In this document: piece after piece, positions 51,350 through 63,170 of the stretch | Layout: every line of letters begins with the position of its first letter | Numbering within the stretch: the first letter of the stretch is position 1 | DNA from: Acidimicrobiaceae bacterium | GTDB lineage: Bacteria; Actinomycetota; Acidimicrobiia; Acidimicrobiales; RAAP-2 | Assembly (NCBI GenBank): GCA_947456245.1 | Contig: CANGPS010000002.1 | Coordinates: forward strand, 122,566-186,565 | Length of the DNA: 64,000 nt | Reading direction: 5' to 3' | Program-made: the position numbers and the translations under genes | The notes under the pieces: generated by a model | What the model saw: the letters and a program-made list of their open reading frames with translations, nothing else | Databases searched by the model: none | What the model was told of the DNA's origin: nothing

Positions 51350-52098
51350 GCGGAGGCGATGCGATCGACGAACGCCACCGACTGGGCCTCGATGAGCTCG
51401 GCGTCGTGGTCGAGGGTGGCCACGTGGTAGCTGCGCTCGAGCACCACGCGCTCGATCGGTCCGGCGACGCTGTTGACGAGGTGGTCGCCGTTCGAGAACG
51501 GGACCACGTGATCCTCGACGCTCGAGAAGAGCAGGATCGGCGAGGCGATCGTCCCGAGGTGCTTCGAGACGTCCTCGACGGCGGCGAAGAGCGAGACCGC
51601 CGGAGCCAGCGGCGTGGCCGAATAGCTGCGCTCGTCGGCCCCCTCGAGAGCGATGTCGGACCCGATGGCGTCCATGAGCTCCATGCCGGAGTCGAGCAGC
51701 GCCTTGGCGCCCTCGGCGAGCTCGGCGGAGTACTCGACCAGCGGGTTGACGAGGATGAGGCCGGCGATCTCCGGGTGGTTCTCGGCCAGCCAGCAGGTCA
51801 GCGAGCCGCCCATCGACAGGCCGGCCACGACGATCCGCTCGGTCCTCGCCGACAGGGCCTGGTAGGCGAACTCCGCCGCACCGGACCAGTCCTCCCAGCG
51901 AGTCGGGATCATGTCCTCCACGGCCGTGCCGTGGCCCGGCAGCAGCGGCATCTCGACGCTGTAGCCAGCATTGGCCATGGCCTCGGCGAGGCCACGGACC
52001 GAGAAGGGGCTTCCGGTGAAACCGTGGAGCACGAGGACCCCGGTCGAACCGCCATCAACGCTCAAGGGCTCGCAGCCCTCCATCACAGGTGCAGTCAT
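51346..52098 (-). CDS. Alpha/beta hydrolase, carboxylesterase / monoacylglycerol lipase-like
   Basis: The 250-residue serine hydrolase has VLVLHGFTGSPFSVRGLAE (oxyanion), LPGHGT, nucleophile Ser in VVAGLSMGGSLT, Asp in SSVEDHVVP and His in SYHVATLDHD, like Est30-type carboxylesterases. The ATG at 52098 follows a TACCAT element by seven bases. It is the first gene of a run esterase-gatC-gatA-gatB-ilvD. Confidence 0.87.
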   Translation of the reverse strand: MTAPVMEGCEPLSVDGGSTGVLVLHGFTGSPFSVRGLAEAMANAGYSVEMPLLPGHGTAVEDMIPTRWEDWSGAAEFAYQALSARTERIVVAGLSMGGSLTCWLAENHPEIAGLILVNPLVEYSAELAEGAKALLDSGMELMDAIGSDIALEGADERSYSATPLAPAVSLFAAVEDVSKHLGTIASPILLFSSVEDHVVPFSNGDHLVNSVAGPIERVVLERSYHVATLDHDAELIEAQSVAFVDRIASA

Positions 52099-52154
52099 GG
52101 GGGCAATGGTACCGGCACCGCTACCCTGTCGGGAGAGCCGAGGAGGAGACGCAG

Positions 52155-52556
52155 ATGGCCCACGAGTTCCTGAGCCCCGAGTGGATCGCCGCCGTGCGCT
52201 CCCTGCGCGACCAGCACCCGGAGGCCGGCTCGGCCATCCCGGTGGCGGTGCGCATGAACCTCATCGTCAACGAGGGGCCCGCCGGCACGCTGTCGCACGC
52301 CCACGTGGACTCCTCCACCGGGGCGCTCATCGTCGAGGAGGGCCACCTCGACGAGGCGGACCTCAGCGTCACCGTCGACTTCCTGACCGCCCGGGCACTG
52401 CTCGTCGAAGGCAACCCGCAGGCGGCCATGTCGGCGTTCATGGCCGGCAAGATCCGCATCGAGGGCGACATGGCCAAGCTGATGGTCCTGCAGGGCGCCG
52501 GGCCGGACGAGAGCGCTATGGCCTTCGCCGAGGCCGTCCGCGCCATCACCGCCTGA
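52155..52556 (+). CDS. SCP2 sterol-binding-like protein
   Basis: The 133-residue protein resembles the SCP2 lipid-carrier fold: FLSPEWIAAVRSL at the start, a central EEGHLDEADLSVTVDFLTARALL strand-helix and the typical AFMAGKIRIEGDMAKLMVLQG. Likely a small carrier of acyl-CoA or sterol-like lipids in the cytoplasm. ATG at 52155 has AGGAGGAG upstream. It diverges from the esterase gene. Confidence 0.82.
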   Translation: MAHEFLSPEWIAAVRSLRDQHPEAGSAIPVAVRMNLIVNEGPAGTLSHAHVDSSTGALIVEEGHLDEADLSVTVDFLTARALLVEGNPQAAMSAFMAGKIRIEGDMAKLMVLQGAGPDESAMAFAEAVRAITA

Positions 52557-52583
52557 GGCTCGCCGGCTGACCGGGCGTGCCCG

Positions 52584-54212
52584 TCAGCTCGAGGCGGGCT
52601 GCTCGCGCTTCATCGCCTTGATCAGGAACGAGCAGATCACCCCGACGAAGCAGACCGCCGCGCCGACCGCGAAGGGCACGTGGAAGGTCGACAGCAGCGC
52701 CGAGGTGTCATGCGTGTCGAGCAGGCCCTTGCGCTTGGCGACGCCCTGCTGGATGGTGATGAGCACCTGGATGCCCGCCACCTCGCCGACCTGCATGGCC
52801 AGCATCTGGGCCGCCGAGGTCACCCCCATCTCGTTGGCCGCCACCTCGTTGGCCATCGTCGAGCTCGTCGAGGGCATGGCCACGCCCATCCCGAGGCCGG
52901 ACAGCGCGAGGGCCACGATGATCATGATCAGCGGCGTCCCCGACACGCAGCCGGCGAAGATCACCATCGACAGCGTGAGCATGATCGTGCCGGCGATGGT
53001 CGACGTGCGCTCCCCGATCTTGACGGCGAGGTAGCCGGCGATCGGCGAGGAGATGGCGAAGGCGAGCGGCCGGGCGATGGCCACGCCACCGACCTCGCCG
53101 ATCGAGTACCGGTAACCCTCCTCCATGAGGAGGGGGAAGAGGTAGAAGGCGCCGAAGTAGGCGAAGTTCGACGTCGACCGGATCACCATCGGCATCACGA
53201 AGTTGCGCTTGGAGAAGTAGGCCGCCGGGATCAGCGGGTTGGCCGAGCGGCGGATCGAGCGGATGAAGAGCACGATGCTCACGGCGCCCACCGCCCAGCA
53301 GGCCAGCGGCAGCGGAGCGGTCCATCCTTGGAGCGGGGAGATCGACAGCGCCAGCATCACGAGGGTCACGCCCACCGAGAGCGTGGTCGACCCGTACCAG
53401 TCCATGGTCTTGAAGTTGGCCCGGGCTTCGCGCTTCTCGGCCGCCTGCTCCTCGTGGGTGCCCCGGTGTCCCGGGAGGATCACGGCGACGACGCAGAAGG
53501 CGAGGATCAGCAGGACCAGCTGCATCCAGAACAGGGCACGCCACCCGAAGAACTGGATGATCGGCGAGCCGAGGGAGACCCCGATGACCGGGCCGCCGGC
53601 GCCGACAAGGGTCCACCAGCCCATCGCCTTGACCCGGTCCTCGGGCTTGAAGGCGTTCATGATGAGCGCCATCGATGCCGTACCCGTCGCCGCACCCTGG
53701 ATCCCGTCGAGCGTGCGGGCCCCGAGGAGGGTGATCACATCAGGGGCCAACGCGGTCAGCACCGCCGAGACCATCGCCCCGGCCAGGCCGAAGAGGTAGA
53801 GGCGGCGATGCCCGAAGATGTCGCCGGCCTTGCCGAGCAGCGGGGCGGCCAGGCCGTAGGCCAGCAGGGGCCCTGTCATCGTCCAGGTCAGGACCGTGAT
53901 GGAGGTGTGGAACTCGCCGGCGACCTTCGGCAGGGCGACGATGAAGACCGTGAAGGTGATGTTCAGCGCCAGCAGTCCCGCCAGCAGCGCGCTGAGGACC
54001 CACCAGGGGTACCGGTCCGAGGAGGTGGCCCGAGCCTGCGCCTTGGTGCGCAGCATGGCGAACCAGTTCAGGTCTGCGGCGGCCTCAGATCCGGACGCGC
54101 CGAACTCGACCGCGCCGGGGTCACCGGCCGCGCTGAGCAGCTCGTCGGGGTCATCTCGGTGATGCGAGGTGGCCGACGGCGGGGCGGGGGGCCCGTCGGC
54201 GGCTGGCGTCAC
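52584..54212 (-). CDS. MFS transporter, DHA2-like
   Basis: The 542-residue protein has a hydrophilic N-terminus of about 65 residues and then thirteen to fourteen membrane segments, with LLGKAGDIFGHRRLYLFG (motif A) and ARTLDGIQGAATGTASMALI. Export of drugs or lipids is likely; substrate unknown. The GTG overlaps the SDR stop (GTGA), so it is coupled to that gene. Confidence 0.85.
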   Translation of the reverse strand: MTPAADGPPAPPSATSHHRDDPDELLSAAGDPGAVEFGASGSEAAADLNWFAMLRTKAQARATSSDRYPWWVLSALLAGLLALNITFTVFIVALPKVAGEFHTSITVLTWTMTGPLLAYGLAAPLLGKAGDIFGHRRLYLFGLAGAMVSAVLTALAPDVITLLGARTLDGIQGAATGTASMALIMNAFKPEDRVKAMGWWTLVGAGGPVIGVSLGSPIIQFFGWRALFWMQLVLLILAFCVVAVILPGHRGTHEEQAAEKREARANFKTMDWYGSTTLSVGVTLVMLALSISPLQGWTAPLPLACWAVGAVSIVLFIRSIRRSANPLIPAAYFSKRNFVMPMVIRSTSNFAYFGAFYLFPLLMEEGYRYSIGEVGGVAIARPLAFAISSPIAGYLAVKIGERTSTIAGTIMLTLSMVIFAGCVSGTPLIMIIVALALSGLGMGVAMPSTSSTMANEVAANEMGVTSAAQMLAMQVGEVAGIQVLITIQQGVAKRKGLLDTHDTSALLSTFHVPFAVGAAVCFVGVICSFLIKAMKREQPASS

Positions 54213-55087
54213 GCTCCGAGCCGGGGCATCTCCGCCTGGAGCTCGGCGACCGTCCAGCGGTCGTCCTTCTCGATGGTGTCGGTGAGCGTCCAGCCCTGGA
54301 AGTTGCGGACCGTGCCGCCGAGGACGAAGAACACGCGGCCCGTCGCCTCGCAGCCCTCGGTGGCGAGGTAGCCGACGAGGGGGGAGATGTTCGCCGGGTC
54401 CCAGGCGTCGAAGACCGCAGCATCCGTGGGCTCCTTGACGAGGTCGACGAGGCCGGGGGCCGACTCGGTCATGCGGGTGCGGGCGTTCGGTGCCAGGGCG
54501 TTGACCCGGATCCCGTAGCGGCCGAGCTCCGTGGCGGCGATGATCGTGAGGGCGGCGATGCCCGCCTTGGCGGCGCCGTAGTTGCCCTGGCCGGGGTTGC
54601 CGAGCAGGCCCGAGGTCGACGAGGTGTTGATGATCGACGCCTTGACGTCCTTGCCCGCCTTGGTCTGGTCACGCCAGTAGTTGGCGGCGTGGTGCAGCGG
54701 GGCGAAGTGGCCCTTGAGGTGGACGTGCATCACGGCGTCCCAGTCGTCCTCGGTCATGTTGACGAGCACGCGGTCGCGCAGGTTGCCGGCGTTGTTCACG
54801 AGGACGTGGAGGTCGCCGAAGGTGTCGACCGCCTGGTCGATCATGTTCTTCGCACCGGCCCAGTCGGCCACGTTGTCGTGGTTGGCGACGGCCTCGCCGC
54901 CCATGGCGACGATCTCGGCTGCGACCTGCTCGGCCGGGGTCCCGTCCTCGGCGGAGCCGTCGAGCGCGCCACCCAGGTCGTTCACGACGACCTTGGCGCC
55001 CTCGGAGGCGAAGAGCAGCGCGTGCTCCCGTCCGATGCCGCGACCGGCTCCGGTGATGATTGCGATGCGTCCGTCCAGTGCGCCCAT
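54209..55087 (-). CDS. Short-chain dehydrogenase (hydroxyacyl-CoA dehydrogenase-like)
   Basis: The 292-residue SDR has TGAGRGIGREHALLFASEGAKVVVNDLGG, the pattern of peroxisomal multifunctional-enzyme-type 3-hydroxyacyl-CoA dehydrogenases, VNNAGNLRD, catalytic Ser in NTSSTSG and Tyr-x3-Lys in NYGAAKAGI. It is related to the SDR at 16051-16959, sharing the long C-terminal tail and WTVAELQAEMP-like end. It is followed by the coupled MFS gene. Confidence 0.87.
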   Translation of the reverse strand: MGALDGRIAIITGAGRGIGREHALLFASEGAKVVVNDLGGALDGSAEDGTPAEQVAAEIVAMGGEAVANHDNVADWAGAKNMIDQAVDTFGDLHVLVNNAGNLRDRVLVNMTEDDWDAVMHVHLKGHFAPLHHAANYWRDQTKAGKDVKASIINTSSTSGLLGNPGQGNYGAAKAGIAALTIIAATELGRYGIRVNALAPNARTRMTESAPGLVDLVKEPTDAAVFDAWDPANISPLVGYLATEGCEATGRVFFVLGGTVRNFQGWTLTDTIEKDDRWTVAELQAEMPRLGA

Positions 55088-55161
55088 CGTGGGCTCCCTT
55101 CACTCGATCCTGCGGGCATCCTACCGCCGACGCGACCTCGCCGGATCTGCCGAACCTCGGC

Positions 55162-55470
55162 TCAGCGCGTGATGCCCCGGAGACGGAACCACCACTCCGG
55201 GTCCCTGGCGTGGGCATGGAAGTGATCGGGGATCTGGCGCATCACCCGATCGAAGGACCATCCGCCCTCGCCGAAGCGGCTGTTGGCCGCGTCGGCGAGC
55301 CGGTCGAGCATGTACGCCACGGTCTCCTCGGTCGGATCGGTGCCGTGCTCGCGCCAGACGACCATGGGCGTGTCGCACACCTCGCAGTCGGCCACCCAGC
55401 AGGTGTCGTCCTCGAAGTACCAGTCGGTCAGCTTGGCCGCCTCGCACAGCTCGCAGATCCGATCGGCCAT
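55162..55470 (-). CDS. Small Cys-rich protein of unknown function
   Basis: The 102-residue protein begins MADRICELCEAAKLT and continues WYFEDDTCWVADCEVCDTPMVVW. The CxxC pair, a single Cys-Trp and a second CxxC would suit a zinc site; a conserved-looking HFHAHARDPEWWFRL lies at the end. I do not recognise a named family. ATG at 55470 shares a base with the kinase stop, so it is co-translated with the PASTA kinase gene. Confidence 0.68.
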   Translation of the reverse strand: MADRICELCEAAKLTDWYFEDDTCWVADCEVCDTPMVVWREHGTDPTEETVAYMLDRLADAANSRFGEGGWSFDRVMRQIPDHFHAHARDPEWWFRLRGITR

Positions 55471-57443
55471 CACTGGAGGTAGAGGTTGATGGCCGTGCCG
55501 ACCTTGACCGAGGTCCCGGCGTGCGGCGTGGTCTTGAACACCCGTCCGGCCGGGGGCCCGTAGATGGCCCCGACCTTGAGGCCGGCTCGCGACAGGGCGG
55601 CGGTAGCGCCGTTGGCCGTCTTGCCCGACAGCGCCGGGATCGCCACCATGGCCGGGCCGCTGCTTACGTAGACCGTGACCTGCGTCCCCTTCTGCACCTT
55701 GGTGCCGACCGGCGGAGAGGTTCGGGTGATCTCACCGGCGGGAACGGTGTTCGACGGCTCTGTGGCCTTGACCACGGTGAAGCCGGCGGCCACCAGGGCG
55801 GCGTTGGCCTGGGCGTAGGTGCCGGTGACCGACGGGATCGGGACCGGCGGCGGACCCTTCGAGATCACGATGGTGATCGTCGAACCGTAGGTGGCGGTCG
55901 TGGGGTTGGTCGTGGTGCCCACGCTGTAGCGGATCACCTGGCCCTTGGGGACGGTGGCCGAGTGGTGCTTGGAGGTCTTCGGGCACTCACCGACGAGGTG
56001 GACGGCGGTCAGCGCCGCCTGGGCCTGAGCACAGTCCATGTTGGCCAGCGAGGGGACGGTCACCGGAGGCAGGCCACGTGACGACACCAGGCGCACGGTC
56101 GAGCCCTCCTTGAGCGTCGAGCCCGGGGGCGGCTGCTGGAGGATGATGTGGTCGGCCGGCACCGTGATGGAGTAGACGCTGGGCTGGTAGGCGGGGCTGA
56201 GGTGCAGCTTGGCCAGCTTGCGCTCCACGTTGGCCGTGGGCTTGCCGACGAGCTTGGGCACCGTCACGTTGGGGACGAAGAGCTTCGTGGCGATGGCGAA
56301 GGCGGCGAAGGCCCCACCGAGGACCACCACCACCAGAAGGATCCACGGCCAGATGCGCCGCCGTCGGCGACGGATCGTGCCGGTGGCCGGCCCGGTGGCG
56401 ACCTCGCCGACCAGCGTGCGCTCGTCGTCGAGGTAGTCGTAGGGCGTCGCCGCGGTCACGGCTGCCACGCCGGCCGGGACCGGTCCGGTGTCGTCGATCG
56501 CAGGGACGACCTGGGTGAGCTCGTCGACCGAGGGCGGCCGGAAGGCCTCCGCCGTCGCTGTCCAGGTCGGGTCGATGACGATGGCGCCGTCGACGACGCG
56601 CGGCAGCGGCTCAGGATCCGGGAGCACCCTGGCCACCGAGGCCAGCCGCAGCTCGAAGGCCTCGGCATCGAGGCGGGCCTCCTTGTCGGGGAACGCCGCC
56701 TGGACGAGGATCGGGTCGAGCGGGCCGAGGCGGTCATCCTGCGGCAGCGTCTTGCCCACCCTGGCGCGCAGCGTCGAGACGAGCGAGTCCTCCACGAAGG
56801 GGACGACGCCCGTGACGGCCTCGTAGAGCACCAGGGCCAGCGAGTACACGTCGGCCTTCCCGTCGACCGGCTCGCCCTCGGCCTGCTCGGGCGAGGCATA
56901 GCGCACGGTGCCGATCATGGAGCCGGCCGGCTCGGTCCAGCTCGCCTCAGCCAGGGCGCGGGCCACGCCGAAGTCGGTGATCCTGAGCCGGCCCTCGGCG
57001 TCGAAGAGCAGGTTGGCCGGCTTGACGTCGCGATGGATCAGCCCGCGGGCATGGGCATAGGCCAGACCGGCCGCCGCCTGTCCGCCGATGGACACGGCCT
57101 GCTCGGGGGTCATGAGCACTCCGGCGTCGAAGATCTCCTTGAGGGTCCCGCCGGGGAGCAGCTCGGTCACGAGGTAGGGCACCCCGTCCTCCTCGCCCCA
57201 GTCGTAGACCTGGAGGATGGCGGGGTGGTTCAAGGCCGCCACCGCCCGAGCCTCGGCACGGAACCGCTTGAGGAACGCCTCGTCCTGGGCCAGCGCGGGC
57301 TGGAGGATCTTGATGGCCACCTGCCGCTCGAGGGTCGCGTCCTCGGCGCGGTAGACGATCGCCGAGGCCCCGATGCCGAGCACCGCCTCGAGGCGGTAGC
57401 GGCCGCCGAGGACGGATCCGATGTTGTCCGAGGGTGAGGTCAT
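55470..57443 (-). CDS. pknB: Ser/Thr protein kinase with four PASTA domains (PknB-like)
   Basis: The 657-residue receptor kinase has a complete kinase domain: Gly loop LGIGASAIVY, Lys45 in VAIKIL, HRDVKPANLL with Asp139, DFG at 157 and RYASPEQ. A juxtamembrane Arg cluster precedes one membrane helix (about 362-385). Four extracellular PASTA repeats follow (starting near VPKLVGKPTANV, VPSLANMDCAQA, IPSVTGTYAQAN and IPALSGKTANGA). Such kinases sense muropeptides/lipid II and steer cell-wall growth. ATG at 57443 begins the kinase domain. It lies 47 bp downstream of ligA. Confidence 0.92.
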   Translation of the reverse strand: MTSPSDNIGSVLGGRYRLEAVLGIGASAIVYRAEDATLERQVAIKILQPALAQDEAFLKRFRAEARAVAALNHPAILQVYDWGEEDGVPYLVTELLPGGTLKEIFDAGVLMTPEQAVSIGGQAAAGLAYAHARGLIHRDVKPANLLFDAEGRLRITDFGVARALAEASWTEPAGSMIGTVRYASPEQAEGEPVDGKADVYSLALVLYEAVTGVVPFVEDSLVSTLRARVGKTLPQDDRLGPLDPILVQAAFPDKEARLDAEAFELRLASVARVLPDPEPLPRVVDGAIVIDPTWTATAEAFRPPSVDELTQVVPAIDDTGPVPAGVAAVTAATPYDYLDDERTLVGEVATGPATGTIRRRRRRIWPWILLVVVVLGGAFAAFAIATKLFVPNVTVPKLVGKPTANVERKLAKLHLSPAYQPSVYSITVPADHIILQQPPPGSTLKEGSTVRLVSSRGLPPVTVPSLANMDCAQAQAALTAVHLVGECPKTSKHHSATVPKGQVIRYSVGTTTNPTTATYGSTITIVISKGPPPVPIPSVTGTYAQANAALVAAGFTVVKATEPSNTVPAGEITRTSPPVGTKVQKGTQVTVYVSSGPAMVAIPALSGKTANGATAALSRAGLKVGAIYGPPAGRVFKTTPHAGTSVKVGTAINLYLQ

Positions 57444-57490
57444 GAGTACACCCCAACCTAGTGAGCATGACCCCGGATCCGGTGGACGCC

Positions 57491-60615
<3,125 letters not shown>

Positions 60616-60646
60616 GGCGCCAAGTCTGCCATCCGACCCAGACGCC

Positions 60647-61786
60647 TCACCCGGCCAGCGAGCCGAGGACCTCGACCATGACGTCCCCCAGGCGGTCCCA
60701 GGCCTCCTGCGAGGTGTCGACGCCGAGCGTGAGCCGCACGGCCGACCGGGCGCGGCGGTCGTCCATGCCCATCGCCACGAGCACCCGGCTGGCCTGGGGG
60801 GCCCCGGAGGCGCAGGCGGCACCGGCCGAGGCGGCCACGCCGGCCCGGTCGAGGAGCATGAGCACCTCCTCGCTCCGAACCCCCGGCAGCGTCAGGTGCA
60901 GGTGCCCTGCGAGCCGATCGACCCCACCCGCGGTGATCGCCACCCCCTCGACCTGCTCGAGCAGGTCGCCGAGCGCGTCGCGGCGCCGGGCCAGGGCCTC
61001 GACGCGGCCATCCCCGCGCTCCTCGTCGACGGCGGCGAGGGCTGCCGCCAGCCCAGCCGCCCCTGCCACGTCCTGGGTCCCTGCCCGAAGGCCTCGCTCC
61101 TGTGACCCACCGGGCACCAGGGGCTCGAGGTCGAGGTCCCCTGCCACCACGAGCACGCCGACCCCGGGCGGCCCCCCGACCTTGTGGGCGGCCACCGAGA
61201 GCAGGTCGACGACATCGGAAAGCTCGGCGAGCGAGCGCGTCGGCGCTGCCGCGATGGCATCGCAGTGGAGCACCACCGACCGGTCGGTGCGCAGACGACG
61301 GGCCAGCTCGACGACGGGCTGGACCACGCCGGTCTCGTTGTTGGCGGCCATCACCGAGACCAGGGCACCGTCGGGGACGAGTGCGAGCGAGGCGTCGAGG
61401 TCGAGCATGCCGTCGCGGTCCACGGGGAGCTCGATCAGCGGCACCGAACGGCGGAGGGCGGCGGCCTCCGCCGAGCGCCGGACGGCGACGTGCTCGACGG
61501 CCGACACGCACACGGCAGACGGGCGGCGTGGCCCGAGCAGGGCGAGGGCACAGGACTCGGTCCCGCCTCCGGTCAGCACGACGGAGCGCGCCTCGACGCC
61601 GAGCGACCCTGCGATGGCGTGGCGGGCCACGTCGAGCGCGGCAGCGGCGGCGCGCGCCGGACGGTGGGCCCCTGAGGGGTTGGGGGCGCCACCACCAAGC
61701 GCGGCGGCCATGACAGCGGCCACGTTCGGCCGGAGCGGTGCGCCAGCGGCGTGGTCGGCGAAGACCGCCGCCGGCCGGTCAGGCAA
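60647..61786 (-). CDS. Cysteine desulfurase (NifS/IscS-like)
   Basis: The 379-residue PLP enzyme takes sulfur from cysteine. Seen are FADHAAGAPLRPNV, SGAHRPARAA, TGGGTESCALAL, the PLP Lys in SVAAHKVGGPPGVGVL, LRAGTQDVAGAAGLA and the loop nucleophile Cys in GAACASGAPQASRVL. TTG at 61786, overlapping the aldehyde dehydrogenase stop, is the only standard start before the conserved region. With mnmA 31 bp downstream it likely serves tRNA thiolation, as YrvO does in Bacillus. Confidence 0.88.
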   Translation of the reverse strand: MPDRPAAVFADHAAGAPLRPNVAAVMAAALGGGAPNPSGAHRPARAAAAALDVARHAIAGSLGVEARSVVLTGGGTESCALALLGPRRPSAVCVSAVEHVAVRRSAEAAALRRSVPLIELPVDRDGMLDLDASLALVPDGALVSVMAANNETGVVQPVVELARRLRTDRSVVLHCDAIAAAPTRSLAELSDVVDLLSVAAHKVGGPPGVGVLVVAGDLDLEPLVPGGSQERGLRAGTQDVAGAAGLAAALAAVDEERGDGRVEALARRRDALGDLLEQVEGVAITAGGVDRLAGHLHLTLPGVRSEEVLMLLDRAGVAASAGAACASGAPQASRVLVAMGMDDRRARSAVRLTLGVDTSQEAWDRLGDVMVEVLGSLAG

Positions 61787-63143
61787 TGAAGATCGTCTTC
61801 TGGTTGCAGAACTCGTACATGCCGACGTCCGAGAGCTCGCGGCCGTAGCCGGAGCGCTTGATGCCGCCGAAGGGCAGCTCCGGGGTCGAGGCCACGATGG
61901 CGTTGACGAAGACCATCCCGGCGTCGAGGCCGTCGATGGCGGCCTGCTGCTCGGCCGGGTCCTCCGCCCACACGCTCGAACCGAGGCCCCAGGGCGTGTC
62001 GTTGCCGAGGGCGATCGCCTCGTCGAGGTCGGCGACCACCGACACCACGGCGACCGGGCCGAAGATCTCCTCGACCCCGGCACGCATCTCGGTCGTGACG
62101 CCCGTGAGCACCGTCGGCTGGTAGAAGAACCCCGGCCCGTCGATCCCCGACCCACCGGCTGTCGCCACCGCGCCCTTCGCCAGGGCGTCGGCAACCTGCT
62201 CAGTGACCTCCGCCTTCTGTGCGGCGGACACGAGAGGGCCGACCACCGTGGCCGGGTCGAGCGGATCGCCGACGACCACCGCGTCCATGGCGGCGGAGAA
62301 CCGGTCGATGAACTCCTCGGCCCGGTCGGCCACCACGATGAAGCGCTTGGCCGCGATGCACGACTGCCCGTTGTTCTGCACCCGGCCGGTCACCGCCATC
62401 GGGATGGTGCGGTCCATGTCGGCCGATGAGGCAATGATGAAGGGGTCCGAGCCACCCAGTTCGAGGACGCACTTCTTGAGGACCGACCCGGCGGCGGCGG
62501 CCACCGACTGGCCGGCGGCCTCGGAGCCGGTCAGGGTCACGGCGGCGATCCGAGGATCGGCGATCACCTCGGCCACGCGCGAGCCCGGCACGAAGAGGTT
62601 CACGAAGCAGCCCTCGGGGAAGCCCGCCCGACGGAAGAGACCCTCGAGGAGGAGGGCGGCCTCGGGCACGTTCGAGGCGTGCTTGAGGAGCCCCACGTTG
62701 CCAGCCATGAGGGCCGGGGCCGCGAAGCGGACGACCTGCCAGAGGGGGAAGTTCCACGGCATGACCGCCAGCACCGGGCCGATCGGGTCGTAGTGGACCT
62801 CGGAGCGGCTGGCCGAGGAGTCGATGACCCTCGGGGCCAGCATGTCGGCGGCGTGCTCGGCGTAGTAGCGCATGGTCATGGCGCACTTGGACACCTCGCC
62901 CTTCGCCGCGGCGAAGGTCTTGCCCATCTCCCGGCTCAGCAGCTCGGCGAGGACGGGCACCTCACCCTCGAGCAGCTCGGCGGCAGACGTCATCAGTCGG
63001 CTCCGCTCGATCATGCTGGTCGCCCGCCACAGCGGGGCGCGCTCGGCGGCCAGGGCGATCAGGGCGTCGACCTCGGCCGGCGTGTGGTCGTCGTAGGTGA
63101 CATTGACCTCGCCGGTCGTCGGGTTCACAGAGATGTAGGGCAT
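61779..63143 (-). CDS. Aldehyde dehydrogenase (succinate-semialdehyde dehydrogenase-like)
   Basis: The 454-residue NAD(P)-dependent enzyme has VMPWNFPLWQVVRFAAPALMAGN, catalytic Glu in LELGGSDPF and catalytic Cys in NNGQSCIAAKRF, and ELPFGGIKRSGYGREL near the end. The short N-terminus and the IAAKRF block are typical of the GabD-like group that oxidises succinate semialdehyde. It heads the run down to pknB. Confidence 0.9.
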   Translation of the reverse strand: MPYISVNPTTGEVNVTYDDHTPAEVDALIALAAERAPLWRATSMIERSRLMTSAAELLEGEVPVLAELLSREMGKTFAAAKGEVSKCAMTMRYYAEHAADMLAPRVIDSSASRSEVHYDPIGPVLAVMPWNFPLWQVVRFAAPALMAGNVGLLKHASNVPEAALLLEGLFRRAGFPEGCFVNLFVPGSRVAEVIADPRIAAVTLTGSEAAGQSVAAAAGSVLKKCVLELGGSDPFIIASSADMDRTIPMAVTGRVQNNGQSCIAAKRFIVVADRAEEFIDRFSAAMDAVVVGDPLDPATVVGPLVSAAQKAEVTEQVADALAKGAVATAGGSGIDGPGFFYQPTVLTGVTTEMRAGVEEIFGPVAVVSVVADLDEAIALGNDTPWGLGSSVWAEDPAEQQAAIDGLDAGMVFVNAIVASTPELPFGGIKRSGYGRELSDVGMYEFCNQKTIFIA

Positions 63144-63170
63144 GCCCCCATCTTGCCAGCCGAGGCCTCC

